Assembly (NCBI GenBank): GCA_001771065.1
Contig: MESQ01000005.1
Coordinates: 62,001-126,000 of the forward strand
Direction of reading: 5' to 3'
DNA from: Burkholderiales bacterium RIFOXYD12_FULL_59_19
GTDB lineage: Bacteria; Pseudomonadota; Gammaproteobacteria; Burkholderiales; Burkholderiaceae_C
DNA: 64,000 nucleotides
Shown: positions 39,471-49,795 of the stretch, in pieces
Layout: the number at the start of each line of letters is the position of its first letter
How positions within the stretch are numbered: the stretch's first letter is position 1
The notes under the pieces: generated by a model
Seen by the model: only the letters and a program-made list of their open reading frames with translations
The model's database searches: none
What the model was told of the DNA's origin: nothing
Translations under genes and position numbers: made by a program

Positions 39471-40256
39471 CAGGTGGGCGGTGGCACTGGCGTGCAGACA
39501 AATCGCGGCGGCAGTGGCCACATTGAGCGACTCTTCACCCCCTGGTTGGGCAATACGCACATGACCACTGGCGCGTACTTCGAGTTCTGCGCAGACGCCC
39601 TGCCCTTCATGTCCCAGTGCCCAGGAACACGGCATAGGAAGCTCCTTTTTCAGAAGCGCCTGGTGCAAATACCTGCCCCGATGCGAGCTGGTTACCAGCA
39701 GCGGTACCGTCAAGATGTCCAGCTGTTCCAGCGACGCCCCCTCGACCAACTGCAGACCCCAATGGGCACCCATACCCGCGCGCAACACCTTGGCGCTCCA
39801 CAAGGCGGCCGTGCCTTTGAGGGCAATGACTTGTTTGAAGCCAAAGGCGGAGGCACTGCGCAAAATGGCCCCCACATTGCCTGCATCTTGCACCCGGTCC
39901 AGGATGACGGTTGCCACATCAGACTGGATAACCGGCTCGGCCGGCAAATCAAAGACAAAACCCAGGCGCGCCGGTGACTCCAGGGTGCTAAGTTCATCAA
40001 ACAACGGGTCGGTCAAGACAATGTTCTTGTGCGCTGCCTGCACGTAAGTCGCCGACGCCACCGGCCAGTAGGACGCTGAAAACAGACCGATGGTGGGCCG
40101 CACACCCCGTCCCACGGCTGCCCGCAACAAGTGGTCACCCTCGGCCCAGAGTCGCTGCTGCTTGCGGTACTCGGTATTTCCGTGGGCCAGCCGTTTGAGG
40201 TCCTTGAGCAAGACGTTGTCACGCGAGCTGATGTGCAAAACCTGGGGTGTGGTCAT
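39465..40256 (-). CDS. RNA methyltransferase, TrmH/SpoU family
   Basis: A 263-aa SPOUT methyltransferase that 2'-O-methylates rRNA or tRNA. The three SpoU motifs are present: [16 protein letters not shown] near 126-141 (with the N and R of motif 1), ALGHEGQGV near 208, and [16 protein letters not shown] near 234-249. An N-terminal ~90-residue substrate-binding domain precedes them. ATG 40256 overlaps the rnhB stop (ATGA). It is the last gene of the long lpx operon. Which nucleotide it modifies (RlmB-like or TsnR-like) cannot be told. Confidence 0.88.
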   Translation of the reverse strand: MTTPQVLHISSRDNVLLKDLKRLAHGNTEYRKQQRLWAEGDHLLRAAVGRGVRPTIGLFSASYWPVASATYVQAAHKNIVLTDPLFDELSTLESPARLGFVFDLPAEPVIQSDVATVILDRVQDAGNVGAILRSASAFGFKQVIALKGTAALWSAKVLRAGMGAHWGLQLVEGASLEQLDILTVPLLVTSSHRGRYLHQALLKKELPMPCSWALGHEGQGVCAELEVRASGHVRIAQPGGEESLNVATAAAICLHASATAHLA

Positions 40257-40858
40257 GGCCTGAGACCTTGCAGGACCTCGGTCACCGGACGAAAGCTGGC
40301 ACGGTGAACCGGACAGGCACCCTGTGCTTGCAGGGCAGCCAAGTGCACCGCTGTGCCGTAGCCTTTGTGCTGCGCAAAGCCATAGGCGGGGTACAACGCG
40401 TCGACCTCCAGGCACCAGCGGTCACGCGTGACTTTGGCTAGAATCGATGCCGCAGAAATGGCCGCCACCAGGGCATCACCCTTGACAATGGCCTCGGCGC
40501 GCATGGCTAACACCGGCAGACGATTGCCGTCGACCAGCACCAGCTTCGGGCTCAGACGCAAGCCTTCCACCGCGCGGCGCATGGCCAGCAGGGTCGCCTG
40601 CAAAATGTTGAGGCTGTCTATTTCCTGCACGCTGGCTTGCGCCACCGAAAAACACAGGGCCTTGGCCCGGATCTCGTCAAACAGCTGCTCGCGTTTGCGG
40701 GCTGAAAGTTTTTTGGAGTCTGCCAAGCCCGTGATCGGTTGCAGGTCGTCCAAAATCACGGCAGCGGCCAGCACCGGGCCTGCCAACGGGCCACGGCCGG
40801 CCTCGTCCACCCCGGCGATCAAGCCGGTCACACCCCACTGCAACGCCATCTTTTGCAT
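40253..40858 (-). CDS. rnhB: Ribonuclease HII
   Basis: Cleaves the RNA strand of RNA-DNA hybrids and initiates ribonucleotide excision (201 aa). The acidic active site is visible in [15 protein letters not shown] near 15-29, LVDGN near 108 and the later [15 protein letters not shown] near 132-146. ATG 40858 starts the family-like N-terminus; a second ATG three codons later is equally possible. The frame is open upstream into lpxB, which is a shadow. It follows lpxB, the normal lpxA-lpxB-rnhB order. Confidence 0.95.
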   Translation of the reverse strand: MQKMALQWGVTGLIAGVDEAGRGPLAGPVLAAAVILDDLQPITGLADSKKLSARKREQLFDEIRAKALCFSVAQASVQEIDSLNILQATLLAMRRAVEGLRLSPKLVLVDGNRLPVLAMRAEAIVKGDALVAAISAASILAKVTRDRWCLEVDALYPAYGFAQHKGYGTAVHLAALQAQGACPVHRASFRPVTEVLQGLRP

Positions 40859-40922
40859 ATTGGCCCGCGAATTAAGGCGCGCTCGGGCCAAACGGGACAC
40901 GGCGGCGCTGCGGGAGCCGGAC

Positions 40923-42068
40923 TTAAGGGTGGAGGAGTTGCGCGATGGCATGGGCGGCAAGTTGGGGGGTGTCGCGCTGCAACTCTGCGTGCAGCGCGCA
41001 AAAACGTTGTTCAAGAGCACGTATTTTCTCAGGCTGGCGGGCTTTTGCGTCAAGCCATTGCAAAATTTCATGCGCCAACGCTGGCGGTGTGGCGGCATCC
41101 TGCAGCAGTTCGGGCACAACAAAATCACGGCACAAAATATTAGGCAGACCCACCCAGGCTTGTAATTGCTTGCGCCGCATGATTTGCCACGACAACCAGC
41201 CCATACGGTAGGCAATGACCATGGGGCGCTTGAACAGGGCGGCTTCCAGGGTGGCCGTGCCGCTGGCGACCAGGGTGACATCACAGGCGGCAAGTACGGT
41301 ATGGGATTGCCCCGCCACCAACTGCACCTGATCAACCATGCCGCTCATCTGCAGCGCTGACTCGACTTGGGCCCGGCGCGCTGGCACCACAGGAACGATG
41401 AATTTAGTGTCAGGCCGGGTTTGTAGGATCAGCTTGGCCGCCTTGAAGAAGTGCGTCGCCAGATGGGCAATTTCAGATGCGCGGCTGCCCGGCAAAATGG
41501 CGACCACCGCGTCCTGCGCTGACAAACCCAGCCTGGCGCGCGCTACGGCTTGGTCCGGCTGCATCAGAATCACATTGGCCAGCGGGTGACCAACATAGGT
41601 AGCGGCGATGCCATGGGCGGCAAGCAGAGCCGGCTCGAACGGAAAAATGCACAGCACATGGTCGACGCTGCGCTTGATTTTCTCGATCCGCTCGGCTCGC
41701 CAGGCCCAGATGGACGGACAGACAAAATGCACGGTTTTGATGCCCTGGGCCCTGAGGTCAGCTTCCAGGTCCAGGTTGAAATCTGGGGCATCGACACCAA
41801 TAAAAACATCCGGAGGGTTTTGTAACAGACGGGTTCTGAGCTGGCTGCGAATGCCCACAATCTCGCGGTAACGACGCAGCACCTCCCAGCCAAAACCATG
41901 GACCGCCAGCTTGTCGTGCTGCCACCAGGCCTCAAAACCCCGCTGCGCCATCTGCGGACCACCAATGCCCACCGAATGCAAACCGGGCCAGCGCTGCTTC
42001 AAGCCATCGAGCAGCAATCCCGCCAGCAGATCGCCTGAAGTTTCACCGGCGACCAGGGCGGCTTGCAT
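40923..42068 (-). CDS. lpxB: Lipid-A-disaccharide synthase
   Basis: Glycosyltransferase family 19 enzyme (381 aa) joining 2,3-diacylglucosamine-1-phosphate to UDP-2,3-diacylglucosamine at the inner membrane. The N-terminal [12 protein letters not shown] near 6-17 is diagnostic; [16 protein letters not shown] near 125-140 and [10 protein letters not shown] near 190 are the other conserved segments. ATG 42068 is chosen; an in-frame start ten codons earlier would overlap the lpxA end. It follows lpxA by 19 bases. Confidence 0.96.
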   Translation of the reverse strand: MQAALVAGETSGDLLAGLLLDGLKQRWPGLHSVGIGGPQMAQRGFEAWWQHDKLAVHGFGWEVLRRYREIVGIRSQLRTRLLQNPPDVFIGVDAPDFNLDLEADLRAQGIKTVHFVCPSIWAWRAERIEKIKRSVDHVLCIFPFEPALLAAHGIAATYVGHPLANVILMQPDQAVARARLGLSAQDAVVAILPGSRASEIAHLATHFFKAAKLILQTRPDTKFIVPVVPARRAQVESALQMSGMVDQVQLVAGQSHTVLAACDVTLVASGTATLEAALFKRPMVIAYRMGWLSWQIMRRKQLQAWVGLPNILCRDFVVPELLQDAATPPALAHEILQWLDAKARQPEKIRALEQRFCALHAELQRDTPQLAAHAIAQLLHP

Positions 42069-42087
42069 GGTATGACGCTTAAAAAGC

Positions 42088-42882
42088 TCAGCGCACAATG
42101 CCGCGCTGGGGCGATGCCTGGACCAGGAACGAGACCATCATCTGTACATCCGGCGCAGATTCCGGGTGGCTTTGCGTCAAATCTGCAATGCGTTCGCGTG
42201 CTGCCTGCAGGGTCAGGTCGTCACGGTACAGCGCCTTGTGCATGACCTTGACAGCGCTGATGCGTTCAGGGGAAAAACCTCTGCGGCGCAAACCTTCAAA
42301 GTTCATGGAGCGCGCCGCAGCCGGTTGCCCCTGGCACATGACAAACGGGGGCAAATCGGCAAACAGCAGAGTACACATGGCCGTCATGCTGTGAGCACCA
42401 ATACGCACAAACTGGTGCACCACGGTAAAACCACCCAAAATGGCCCAGTCGCCCACATGCACGTGGCCCGCCAATTGCGAGTTGTTGGCAAAAATGGTGT
42501 GGCTGCCCACCTGGCAATCATGCGCCAGATGCACATAAGCCATCAGCCAATTGTCGTCACCGACACGTGTCACACCGACGTCACCCGGCGATCCGATGTT
42601 GAAGGTGCAAAACTCGCGAATGGTGTTGCGATTGCCGATGACCAACTCACAGGGCTCACCGGCATACTTCTTGTCTTGCGGAATGGCACCCAAGGAGGCA
42701 AACTGAAAAATGCGGTTGTCGCAGCCAATGGTGGTGTGGCCCTCAAGCACACAATGCGGGCCCACCGTGGTGCCAGCGCCAATCTTGACATGTGGACCAA
42801 TCACGGTGTAAGGCCCGACCGTGACTGAACTGTCGAGCTCGGCCGTGGGGTCAACCAGGGCCGTGGCATGGATGGCGGTCAA
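42088..42882 (-). CDS. lpxA: UDP-N-acetylglucosamine acyltransferase
   Basis: First enzyme of lipid A synthesis (264 aa), a left-handed beta-helix of hexapeptide repeats (residues ~1-180) with a helical C-terminal domain. The catalytic His lies in [10 protein letters not shown] near 117-126, and the acyl-chain ruler region follows. The start is TTG 42882: GAGGAG (42889-42894) sits six bases upstream, overlapping the fabZ stop, and gives the conserved (M)[14 protein letters not shown] longer frame reaches into fabZ without a ribosome site. Confidence 0.95.
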   Translation of the reverse strand: MTAIHATALVDPTAELDSSVTVGPYTVIGPHVKIGAGTTVGPHCVLEGHTTIGCDNRIFQFASLGAIPQDKKYAGEPCELVIGNRNTIREFCTFNIGSPGDVGVTRVGDDNWLMAYVHLAHDCQVGSHTIFANNSQLAGHVHVGDWAILGGFTVVHQFVRIGAHSMTAMCTLLFADLPPFVMCQGQPAAARSMNFEGLRRRGFSPERISAVKVMHKALYRDDLTLQAARERIADLTQSHPESAPDVQMMVSFLVQASPQRGIVR

Positions 42883-42888
42883 GCGCGG

Positions 42889-42894
42889 CTCCTC
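42889..42894 (-). promoter_or_regulatory. Shine-Dalgarno deciding the TTG start of lpxA
   Basis: GAGGAG, six bases before TTG 42882; its first bases overlap the TGA of fabZ (42893-42895), so the two genes are coupled. Confidence 0.78.
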
Positions 42895-43330
42895 AGGCAA
42901 TTTTGCGCATGGCGCAGGTGAGTTCGGCCTCAACCGCCAGTGCGCCGTCTACGCTGGCGGAGGTCTTGAACTTGAAGATACCGGCCTTCATGCGCAGCAG
43001 TTCCACGTCCAGGATCAACTGGTCGCCGGGCTCCACCGGGCGTTTGAAGCGAACTCCTTCCATGCCCGCAAAGTAATAAACCATGTCGTCGGTGGCGCCC
43101 GAGTCCATGGCATCAAAAGCCAGCAAGGCCGCCGCTTGGGCCAGGGCTTCGAGCATCAACACCCCCGGCATCACCGGGCGGTGCGGGAAATGGCCCTGAA
43201 AAAATGGCTCGTTGATGGTGACATTTTTAAGGGCTTTGATGGTTTTTGCCTTGTCAATCGCGAGCACCCGGTCCACCAGCAAGAACGGGTAGCGGTGCGG
43301 CAATTTGGTGAGAATTTTGTAAATGTCCAT
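42893..43330 (-). CDS. fabZ: 3-hydroxyacyl-[ACP] dehydratase FabZ
   Basis: Hot-dog dehydratase (145 aa) of fatty acid elongation. The catalytic His is in [13 protein letters not shown] near 48-60 and the Glu in MLEALAQ near 61-67. N-terminal [13 protein letters not shown] is typical. ATG 43330 is preceded by AAGGACC; a longer frame overlaps lpxD. Lying between lpxD and lpxA, it helps balance fatty-acid and lipid-A supply. Confidence 0.96.
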   Translation of the reverse strand: MDIYKILTKLPHRYPFLLVDRVLAIDKAKTIKALKNVTINEPFFQGHFPHRPVMPGVLMLEALAQAAALLAFDAMDSGATDDMVYYFAGMEGVRFKRPVEPGDQLILDVELLRMKAGIFKFKTSASVDGALAVEAELTCAMRKIA

Positions 43331-43340
43331 CGGGAGGTCC

Positions 43341-44327
43341 TTAGTTTGAATTAAGTGGTTTGAGCTGCGCTTCCAGCGCACGGATACGTTCACGCAGACT
43401 GGCCAGGTGTTTGAGCGACGCGGCGTTTTTCTCCCAGGCGGCGTTGTCGTCCAGCGGGAACATGCCGGTGTAATGGCCCGGCTTGTGAATCGAGCGGGTC
43501 ACCACCGATGCGGCAGAAATGTGCACCCCGTCGGCCAGCGTCAAATGCCCCAGCACAATGGCGCCGCCGCCCACGGTACAACGGGCACCAATGGTAGCGC
43601 TGCCCGCTACCCCGGCGCAGCCCGCCATGGCCGTGTGCTGGCCGATGTGGACGTTGTGGCCAATCTGGATCAGGTTGTCGAGCTTGACACCATCCTCGAT
43701 CACGGTGTCTTGCAAGGCACCGCGGTCGATGCAGGTGTTGGCACCAATTTCGACATCATTGCCAATGCGTACCGCGCCCAGTTGTTCAATTTTTTCCCAG
43801 GTGCCGGCATTGGGGGCAAAACCGAAGCCGTCGGCCCCAATGACCACCCCGGCGTGGATGAGGCAGCGCTCACCCACCACACAGCGCTCGCCCAGCGTGA
43901 CGCGCGACTTCAGCACCGTGTGGGCACCTACCACGGCGCCTGCTTCAACCACGCACAGTGGACCGATACGCGCACTGGAGTGCACCTGGGCCTGGGGGTC
44001 GATCACCGCACTGGAATGGATCAGCGGCACAGTGGGTGCAGTCAGGGTTTTCCTCCAGAGCTGGGTAACCTTGGCATAGTACAAATAGGGCTGATCCGTC
44101 ACAATACAGGTACCACGCGCAACGGCCAAGGCCCGAAACTGAGGGCTGACGATCACACACCCAGCGTTTGATGCTGACAATAAATGCTGGTATTTGGGAT
44201 GACTGAGAAAACTCAGCTGGGCCGGCTGGGCGCTCTCAAGGGAAGCCAGACCGTCGATCTGCAGATTGGCATCGCCATACAACTCGCCACCCAGCGCCTC
44301 AACAATAAATGCCAAACGCAGGGTCAC
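43341..44327 (-). CDS. lpxD: UDP-3-O-(3-hydroxymyristoyl)glucosamine N-acyltransferase
   Basis: Third enzyme of lipid A synthesis (328 aa). An N-terminal uridine-binding domain (~1-100) is followed by hexapeptide repeats forming a beta-helix (~105-290) and a C-terminal helix. The catalytic His is likely in QIGHNVHIG near 235-243, and the FGFAPNAG loop near 174 is conserved. The start codon is GTG 44327 with a weak AGG upstream; no ATG fits. It follows skp by 24 bases. Confidence 0.95.
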   Translation of the reverse strand: MTLRLAFIVEALGGELYGDANLQIDGLASLESAQPAQLSFLSHPKYQHLLSASNAGCVIVSPQFRALAVARGTCIVTDQPYLYYAKVTQLWRKTLTAPTVPLIHSSAVIDPQAQVHSSARIGPLCVVEAGAVVGAHTVLKSRVTLGERCVVGERCLIHAGVVIGADGFGFAPNAGTWEKIEQLGAVRIGNDVEIGANTCIDRGALQDTVIEDGVKLDNLIQIGHNVHIGQHTAMAGCAGVAGSATIGARCTVGGGAIVLGHLTLADGVHISAASVVTRSIHKPGHYTGMFPLDDNAAWEKNAASLKHLASLRERIRALEAQLKPLNSN

Positions 44328-44351
44328 GCGCAGCCAGCCTTGAACTCAGAC

Positions 44352-44864
44352 TTACTTGGCAGCAGGCGTGTTGAGCGCCTTGATCACCTTGTCTGTCATG
44401 TCATGCTTGGGGTTGACGTACACCGCATCCTGAAAAATGAAATCGTAGTTTTCAGCCACGGCAATGTCTTTAATGACTTTATTGGCACGCTGAATCACCT
44501 GTTGCAGTTCTTCATTTTTGCGGGCGTTCAGGTCTTCTTGAAATTCGCGGCGTCTTCTTTGAAAATCGCGGTCCTGCTCAAGCAGTTGCTTTTGACGGGT
44601 CTGGCGCTGGGTTTCAGGCAAGGTGGGTGCCTCGCGCTCAAATTTGTCAGCCAAATTTTTGATGCTGGTGCCCTGGTCAACCAGCTCTTTTTCGCGCTTG
44701 GAAAACTCTTGCTCCAGCTTGGTCTGCGCCGCCTTGGCGGTGCCGGCTTCCTTGAGCACGCGGTCGGTGCTGACAAAGCCCATGCGCAACTCCTGCGCCT
44801 GCAAAGACATCGCAGACAGGCCGCACAGACTCAAGGCACAAAGATGACGTGTTAAATAGTTCAT
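44352..44864 (-). CDS. skp: Periplasmic chaperone Skp (OmpH)
   Basis: Holds unfolded outer-membrane proteins in the periplasm on their way to BamA (170 aa). Residues ~1-23 form a signal peptide (LCALSLCGLSAMSLQA). The mature part begins with the conserved MGFVSTDRVL strand, then a long charged coiled coil (about 50-125) that makes the tentacles, and closes with the FIFQDAVYVNPKHDMTDKVI strand. Its ATG overlaps the bamA stop by one base (TAATG). Confidence 0.94.
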   Translation of the reverse strand: MNYLTRHLCALSLCGLSAMSLQAQELRMGFVSTDRVLKEAGTAKAAQTKLEQEFSKREKELVDQGTSIKNLADKFEREAPTLPETQRQTRQKQLLEQDRDFQRRRREFQEDLNARKNEELQQVIQRANKVIKDIAVAENYDFIFQDAVYVNPKHDMTDKVIKALNTPAAK

Positions 44865-47164
44865 TAGAAACTGGTCCCAATCTGAAATTGCATGCCTTGA
44901 ATTCTATCGTTGTTGAACTTGCGGATCGGTTTGGCAAATGCCAGACGCAATGGCCCCACGGGAGAAATCCAGCTGATCCCAACGCCCACGGACGAGCGCA
45001 AACTATTGGCATCGGCATTGATAGCCAGTCCGGCGTCAGGCCCCGCCACCAGCCCCATGTCCCAGAAGCCATAGACACGCAAGGTACGGTCATTGCCCGC
45101 GCCCGGGAAAGGTGCCAACACTTCCATGTTGACGTTGAGCTTGCGCGAGCCACCGAGCACGGTACCGCTGGCATCCACTGGCCCCAAGCTACCCTGTTCG
45201 AAACCACGCACCGAACCCAGCCCACCGCCGTAAAAATTCTTGAACACCGGATACGAGCGGCCCCCTGCCGAACTGCCCAAACCGAGTTCGGTGTTGAAGG
45301 CGGCGGTAAACTTCTTGCTCAAGGGCAGGTACTGCTGGAATTGGTAGGTGGCACGCACATACTTGGCATCACCCGCAAAAGACCACTCAGCATTGGCGCG
45401 CTGGAAACGTCCGCTGTTGGGTGCCAGGGCGCTGTCTCGGCTGTCGCGCGCCCAACCCACCGTGACGGGCAGGGCTGAACTGGAATAGCCGTATTCGTTC
45501 GCGTATTTCTGATACGAGGTCGGCAACAGCGTACCCGGAACAATCGTCGTTCGTTCAAGACCGGCACCAAAAAACACCGTGTCAATTTCGGTAAACGGTA
45601 CCCCAAACCGGATGCTCCCGCCGGAAGTCTCCAGTTTGTAATAGTCCTGATCCTGATAGGGACTGCTGGTCTTGAAATACAGGTCAAAGGTACGCGACAC
45701 GCCGTCTTCGGTGAAATAGGGGTCGGTGGTGTTAAGCACCACCACCCGGTTGAACTTGCTGGTATTGAGCTGTACACCCAATGAATTGCCCGAACCAAAG
45801 GCATTTTCCTGCTTCAGACCAAATGACAATCCCAAACCATCACCACTCGAATAACCGGCGCCCAAACTCAGGCTGCCCGTTGGTTTTTCAGTGACATTGA
45901 CGGTCAGGTCCACCTGATCCGGGGTGCCGGGCACTTCCTGGGTTTCAATCGCAACCTCCCCAAAATAGCCCAAACGGTCCACCCGGTCACGTGACAGGCG
46001 AATTTTTTCAGCGTCATACCAGGAAGCCTCCAACTGGCGGAATTCACGGCGCACCACCACATCGCGGGTTCGGGTGTTACCGGCCACGTTGATCTTGCGC
46101 ACGTAGGCCCGTCGCGACGGGTTGGCTTGCAGCACCAGGGCCACGCGGTTGTTGACACGGTCAATCTCGGGCCTGGCTTCCACACGCGCAAAGGCGTAAC
46201 CAAAATTACCGAAATAGTCTGTGAACGCCTTGGTGGTTTTTGCTACATCATCGGCGTTGAATGCCTGCCCGGGGCGGATCACCACCAGCGACTTAAACTC
46301 TTCTTCCTTGCCGAGGTATTCACCCGCCAGCTTGACACTGCTCACCACATAACGCTCGCCTTCGCTGATGTTGATGTTGATGCCAATGTCGGTCTTGTTG
46401 GGCAAAATGGCTACCTGGGTCGAGTCGATCTTGAACTCCAGATAACCGCGGGTCAGGTAATAAGAACGCAGTGTCTCCAGGTCGGCGTTGAGCTTGGCGC
46501 GCGAATAACGATTGGACTTGGTGTACCAGCTCAACCAGCCGCCAGTATCCAGGTCAAACAAACCACGCAAGGTGGACTCGTCAAAGGCTTTGTTACCGAC
46601 GATGCGAATCTCGCTGATATTGGCTGGATCACCTTCAACCACGGTAAAAGTCAAATTGACCCGGTTACGCTCGATCGGCGTGACCGTGGTGACGACCTGG
46701 GCGGCATACAGACTGCGGTTGATGTACTGACGCTTAAGCTCCTGCTCGGCACGATCCAACTGGGCCTTGTCGAATGGTCGGCCGTCGGCCAAACCGACAT
46801 CGCGCAGGGACTTGACCAGCACGTCCTTGTCGAACTCCTTGGTGCCGACAAACTCGACATTGGCCACCGTCGGGCGTTCCTCGACCACCACCACCAGCAC
46901 ATCGCCATTCACTTCAATGCGCACGTCCTTGAATAAGCCCAAAGCAAACAGGCTCTGAATGGCAGCTGTTCCCTTGTCGTCACTGTAAGTGTCACCGACC
47001 CGCACCGGCAAGGAAACAAAGACGGTACCCGGTTCAACCCGCTGCAAACCTTCAATCCGGATGTCACGCACTGTGAACGGGTTGACGGCCCAGGCGGACT
47101 GGGCAACAAAAATCATGGAAGCCAGCGCGGCGCAGCTGGTGAGTCGAAAACGGTTGAGTTGCAT
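44864..47164 (-). CDS. bamA: Outer-membrane protein assembly factor BamA
   Basis: Central beta-barrel of the BAM complex (766 aa). A signal peptide (~1-26, ending AWA) is followed by five POTRA domains (about 27-350), and a 16-strand barrel with the lid-loop motif VRGFEQ near 672 and a C-terminal aromatic-ended strand (GTSF). It is preceded by rseP and followed by skp and lpx genes, the standard envelope cluster. Confidence 0.96.
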   Translation of the reverse strand: MQLNRFRLTSCAALASMIFVAQSAWAVNPFTVRDIRIEGLQRVEPGTVFVSLPVRVGDTYSDDKGTAAIQSLFALGLFKDVRIEVNGDVLVVVVEERPTVANVEFVGTKEFDKDVLVKSLRDVGLADGRPFDKAQLDRAEQELKRQYINRSLYAAQVVTTVTPIERNRVNLTFTVVEGDPANISEIRIVGNKAFDESTLRGLFDLDTGGWLSWYTKSNRYSRAKLNADLETLRSYYLTRGYLEFKIDSTQVAILPNKTDIGININISEGERYVVSSVKLAGEYLGKEEEFKSLVVIRPGQAFNADDVAKTTKAFTDYFGNFGYAFARVEARPEIDRVNNRVALVLQANPSRRAYVRKINVAGNTRTRDVVVRREFRQLEASWYDAEKIRLSRDRVDRLGYFGEVAIETQEVPGTPDQVDLTVNVTEKPTGSLSLGAGYSSGDGLGLSFGLKQENAFGSGNSLGVQLNTSKFNRVVVLNTTDPYFTEDGVSRTFDLYFKTSSPYQDQDYYKLETSGGSIRFGVPFTEIDTVFFGAGLERTTIVPGTLLPTSYQKYANEYGYSSSALPVTVGWARDSRDSALAPNSGRFQRANAEWSFAGDAKYVRATYQFQQYLPLSKKFTAAFNTELGLGSSAGGRSYPVFKNFYGGGLGSVRGFEQGSLGPVDASGTVLGGSRKLNVNMEVLAPFPGAGNDRTLRVYGFWDMGLVAGPDAGLAINADANSLRSSVGVGISWISPVGPLRLAFAKPIRKFNNDRIQGMQFQIGTSF

Positions 47165-47209
47165 AATTGAATTCAGTAAAAAATGGGTGCCAGCAAGCGA
47201 AACTTTTGA

Positions 47210-48571
47210 TCAGCCAAACAGACGGGAAATATCGTTGAAAAGCGCGACCGACATCATGAGCATCAGGATGGCAATACCCCCTTGTTGGAGGCGTTCCATC
47301 CATGCGTCTGAAACTGGCCGACCAGTGACACCCTCCCAAAGATAATACATCAGGTGTCCACCATCCAGCACCGGCACCGGCAGCAAATTCAAAACGCCCA
47401 GGCTGACACTGATCAGCGCCAGAAAGATCAGGTACTGGGTTAGCCCCAGCCCCGCCGACTTGCCGGCATAGTCGGCAATGGTGAGGGGGCCGCTGATGTT
47501 CTTGATGGAGGCTTCACCGATCACCATCCGGCCCATCATCTTGAGTGTGAGGACCGACACGTCCCAGGTCTTCACCAGCGCCTGCCAGCTGCCGTCAAGC
47601 AGACCATAATTCACCAGCACCTGTTCCGGCGGCGCCCCCACATAGGCACCAATTCGGCCAATGGGCTGGTCCTGCTCCATGACGACCTGCGGCGTCACAG
47701 CAAGCTGCAGGTGCTGCCCCTCCCGCACAATGGACCACAACTGGGTTGGTGTCTTTTGATTCACCACCGATTGGCGAATCATCAGCCGCAACTGTTGACC
47801 GTCGACGATCGACTTGCCGTCGACCTGGGTGACCTCGTCGCCGGCTCGCAAACCCGCTTGCGACGCGGCAGAATCCGGCAAAATGTCGCCCATGAGCGGG
47901 CGCGACATGGGGCCCATCAAGCCAATTTTCTGGAATAATTTGGCGTCTACATCACGGCTGCCCAGGACCGAGAGCCTGAGCAAAAATTCACGCTCGGTGC
48001 TGGCATTTTCCCCTTGTACCGAAAGTCGGACGTCTTGCCCCTCAAGGACACCGCGGGTCAGTTGCCAGCGCAGGTCTTCAAAAGAACGCACCGCCACGTC
48101 GTCCTCACCGTCCAGGGCAGTGCGCAGCACCCGCTCGCCACCGACCAAGCCGGCTTGCGCGGCCATGGACTCAAGTGTCGGCGGCGCCAGGATGGCGGCT
48201 GGCAGTTGCACGCCGGTCCAGTTGACCACGCTGTACAACAACACAGCCAACAGCAAATTGGCTGCAGGGCCAGCCGCCACAATCGCGCTGCGGCGCCCCA
48301 GACTTTGGGTATTGAAGGCAAGATGGCGCTCGGTGGGTGCCACCGGGGCCTCGCGTTCGTCGAGCATCTTGACAAAACCACCTACAGGAAACAGCGCCAG
48401 CACAAACTCGGTGCCACCGGTTTTGGACTGCCAGCGCAGCAAGGGCTTGCCAAAACCAATGGAGAAGCGCAACACCTTGACCCCACAGGCCACCGCCACC
48501 CGGTAGTGGCCGTACTCATGCACAGCAATCAGCAAGGCAATGGCAACAATGAAGGCAAATAAGGTCAACAT
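47210..48571 (-). CDS. rseP: Site-2 metalloprotease RseP
   Basis: Intramembrane zinc protease (453 aa) that releases sigma-E by cutting RseA and clears signal-peptide remnants. The zinc motif HEYGH is near residues 18-22 in the first helix; the third ligand is in NLLPVPVLDGGH near 395-406. Two PDZ domains lie in the periplasmic part (about 105-320). Four membrane helices are visible. It follows dxr by four bases and precedes bamA. Confidence 0.95.
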   Translation of the reverse strand: MLTLFAFIVAIALLIAVHEYGHYRVAVACGVKVLRFSIGFGKPLLRWQSKTGGTEFVLALFPVGGFVKMLDEREAPVAPTERHLAFNTQSLGRRSAIVAAGPAANLLLAVLLYSVVNWTGVQLPAAILAPPTLESMAAQAGLVGGERVLRTALDGEDDVAVRSFEDLRWQLTRGVLEGQDVRLSVQGENASTEREFLLRLSVLGSRDVDAKLFQKIGLMGPMSRPLMGDILPDSAASQAGLRAGDEVTQVDGKSIVDGQQLRLMIRQSVVNQKTPTQLWSIVREGQHLQLAVTPQVVMEQDQPIGRIGAYVGAPPEQVLVNYGLLDGSWQALVKTWDVSVLTLKMMGRMVIGEASIKNISGPLTIADYAGKSAGLGLTQYLIFLALISVSLGVLNLLPVPVLDGGHLMYYLWEGVTGRPVSDAWMERLQQGGIAILMLMMSVALFNDISRLFG

Positions 48572-48575
48572 GTGA

Positions 48576-49787
48576 TCAGACCGCCAGGCGGGTCACCACG
48601 CGTGCTGCCGCGTCACGGCTCTGCGCATCGAGTGCCAGCAAATCTTCGAGTGAACCCGGGGGCGCAGGCTGCACCTTGGACAACGTTTCAAGATTGACCA
48701 CGTGCATCTGGTCAAAGCGAATCTGACCGGCTAAAAATGCGGCCACAGCGATTTCATTGGCCGCATTGAGCACAGCCGTGGTGCCCGCCGGCGCAGCCAG
48801 CACGACCCAAGCCAAAGCCAGGCCTGGAAAACGCTGACCATGACCGTGTGCATCCAAGGACTCAAATGTCAGGTCCGTCATAGCCCGAAAATCAAGCGCA
48901 CTGGCACCCGACGTCATGCGCTTTGGCCACGACAGGCCATAAGCAATGGGCACTTTCATGTCGGGCGTACCCAATTGGGCCATCACGGAATGGTCGCGGT
49001 ACTGCACCATTGAGTGGATGACGCTTTGCGGATGAATCACCACCTCGATTTGTCCGGGCGCCACACCAAACAAATAACGCGCCTCAATCACCTCCAGCGT
49101 CTTGTTCATCATGGTGGCGGAGTCCACCGAAATTTTTCGCCCCATCACCCAATTGGGGTGGGCACAGGCCTGGTCCGGCGTGATGTCGCCAAAGCTGGCC
49201 GGGTCGCGTTGCCGGAACGGTCCGCCCGATGCCGTCAAAATGATCTTGTCAATCTGTGTTGCCCAGCTTGTGGCGTCTTCGGGCAAGGACTGGAAAACAG
49301 CGGAATGCTCGCTATCAATCGGCAACAGCTTGGCACCACCCGCCGCCACCGCTTGCAGAAAATAGTCACCCCCGACCACCAGGGCTTCCTTGTTGGCCAG
49401 CAACAGCCGCTTTCCGGCCCGTGCCGCACCCAGACAGGAGGCCAACCCGGCGGCACCCACAATGGCCGCCATCACCACATCGACCTGCTCATGCCGGGCC
49501 ACCTCAGTGATGGCGTCCGGACCCCACAGCACTTGGGTCGACAAACCCAGTGCCTGGCATTGGTGCGCCAGTTCCTGACCATGAACACTGCTGGCCATGA
49601 CCGCAAAAGTTGGGCGAAATTGCACACATTGCCGCAGCAATTTGTCAACCTGGGTGGCTGCGGTCAACGCAAACACCTCGAAACGGTCCGGGTGCAATGA
49701 CAACACTTCCAGGGTGCTGACACCAATGGAACCGGTCGACCCAAGAATCGCAACCCGTTGTTTTTTCAAACCCGTTGAATCCAGCAT
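48576..49787 (-). CDS. dxr: 1-deoxy-D-xylulose 5-phosphate reductoisomerase
   Basis: Second step of the MEP isoprenoid pathway (403 aa), NADPH- and metal-dependent, inhibited by fosmidomycin. The NADPH motif is ILGSTGSIGVSTL near 14-26; the metal-binding and active-site segments include PIDSEHSAVFQ near 150-160 and SVDSATMMNKTLEVIEA near 219-235. ATG 49787 gives the family N-terminus; the longer open frame is a cdsA shadow. It produces precursor for UppS encoded two genes upstream. Confidence 0.95.
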   Translation of the reverse strand: MLDSTGLKKQRVAILGSTGSIGVSTLEVLSLHPDRFEVFALTAATQVDKLLRQCVQFRPTFAVMASSVHGQELAHQCQALGLSTQVLWGPDAITEVARHEQVDVVMAAIVGAAGLASCLGAARAGKRLLLANKEALVVGGDYFLQAVAAGGAKLLPIDSEHSAVFQSLPEDATSWATQIDKIILTASGGPFRQRDPASFGDITPDQACAHPNWVMGRKISVDSATMMNKTLEVIEARYLFGVAPGQIEVVIHPQSVIHSMVQYRDHSVMAQLGTPDMKVPIAYGLSWPKRMTSGASALDFRAMTDLTFESLDAHGHGQRFPGLALAWVVLAAPAGTTAVLNAANEIAVAAFLAGQIRFDQMHVVNLETLSKVQPAPPGSLEDLLALDAQSRDAAARVVTRLAV

Positions 49788-49795
49788 GGTCACTT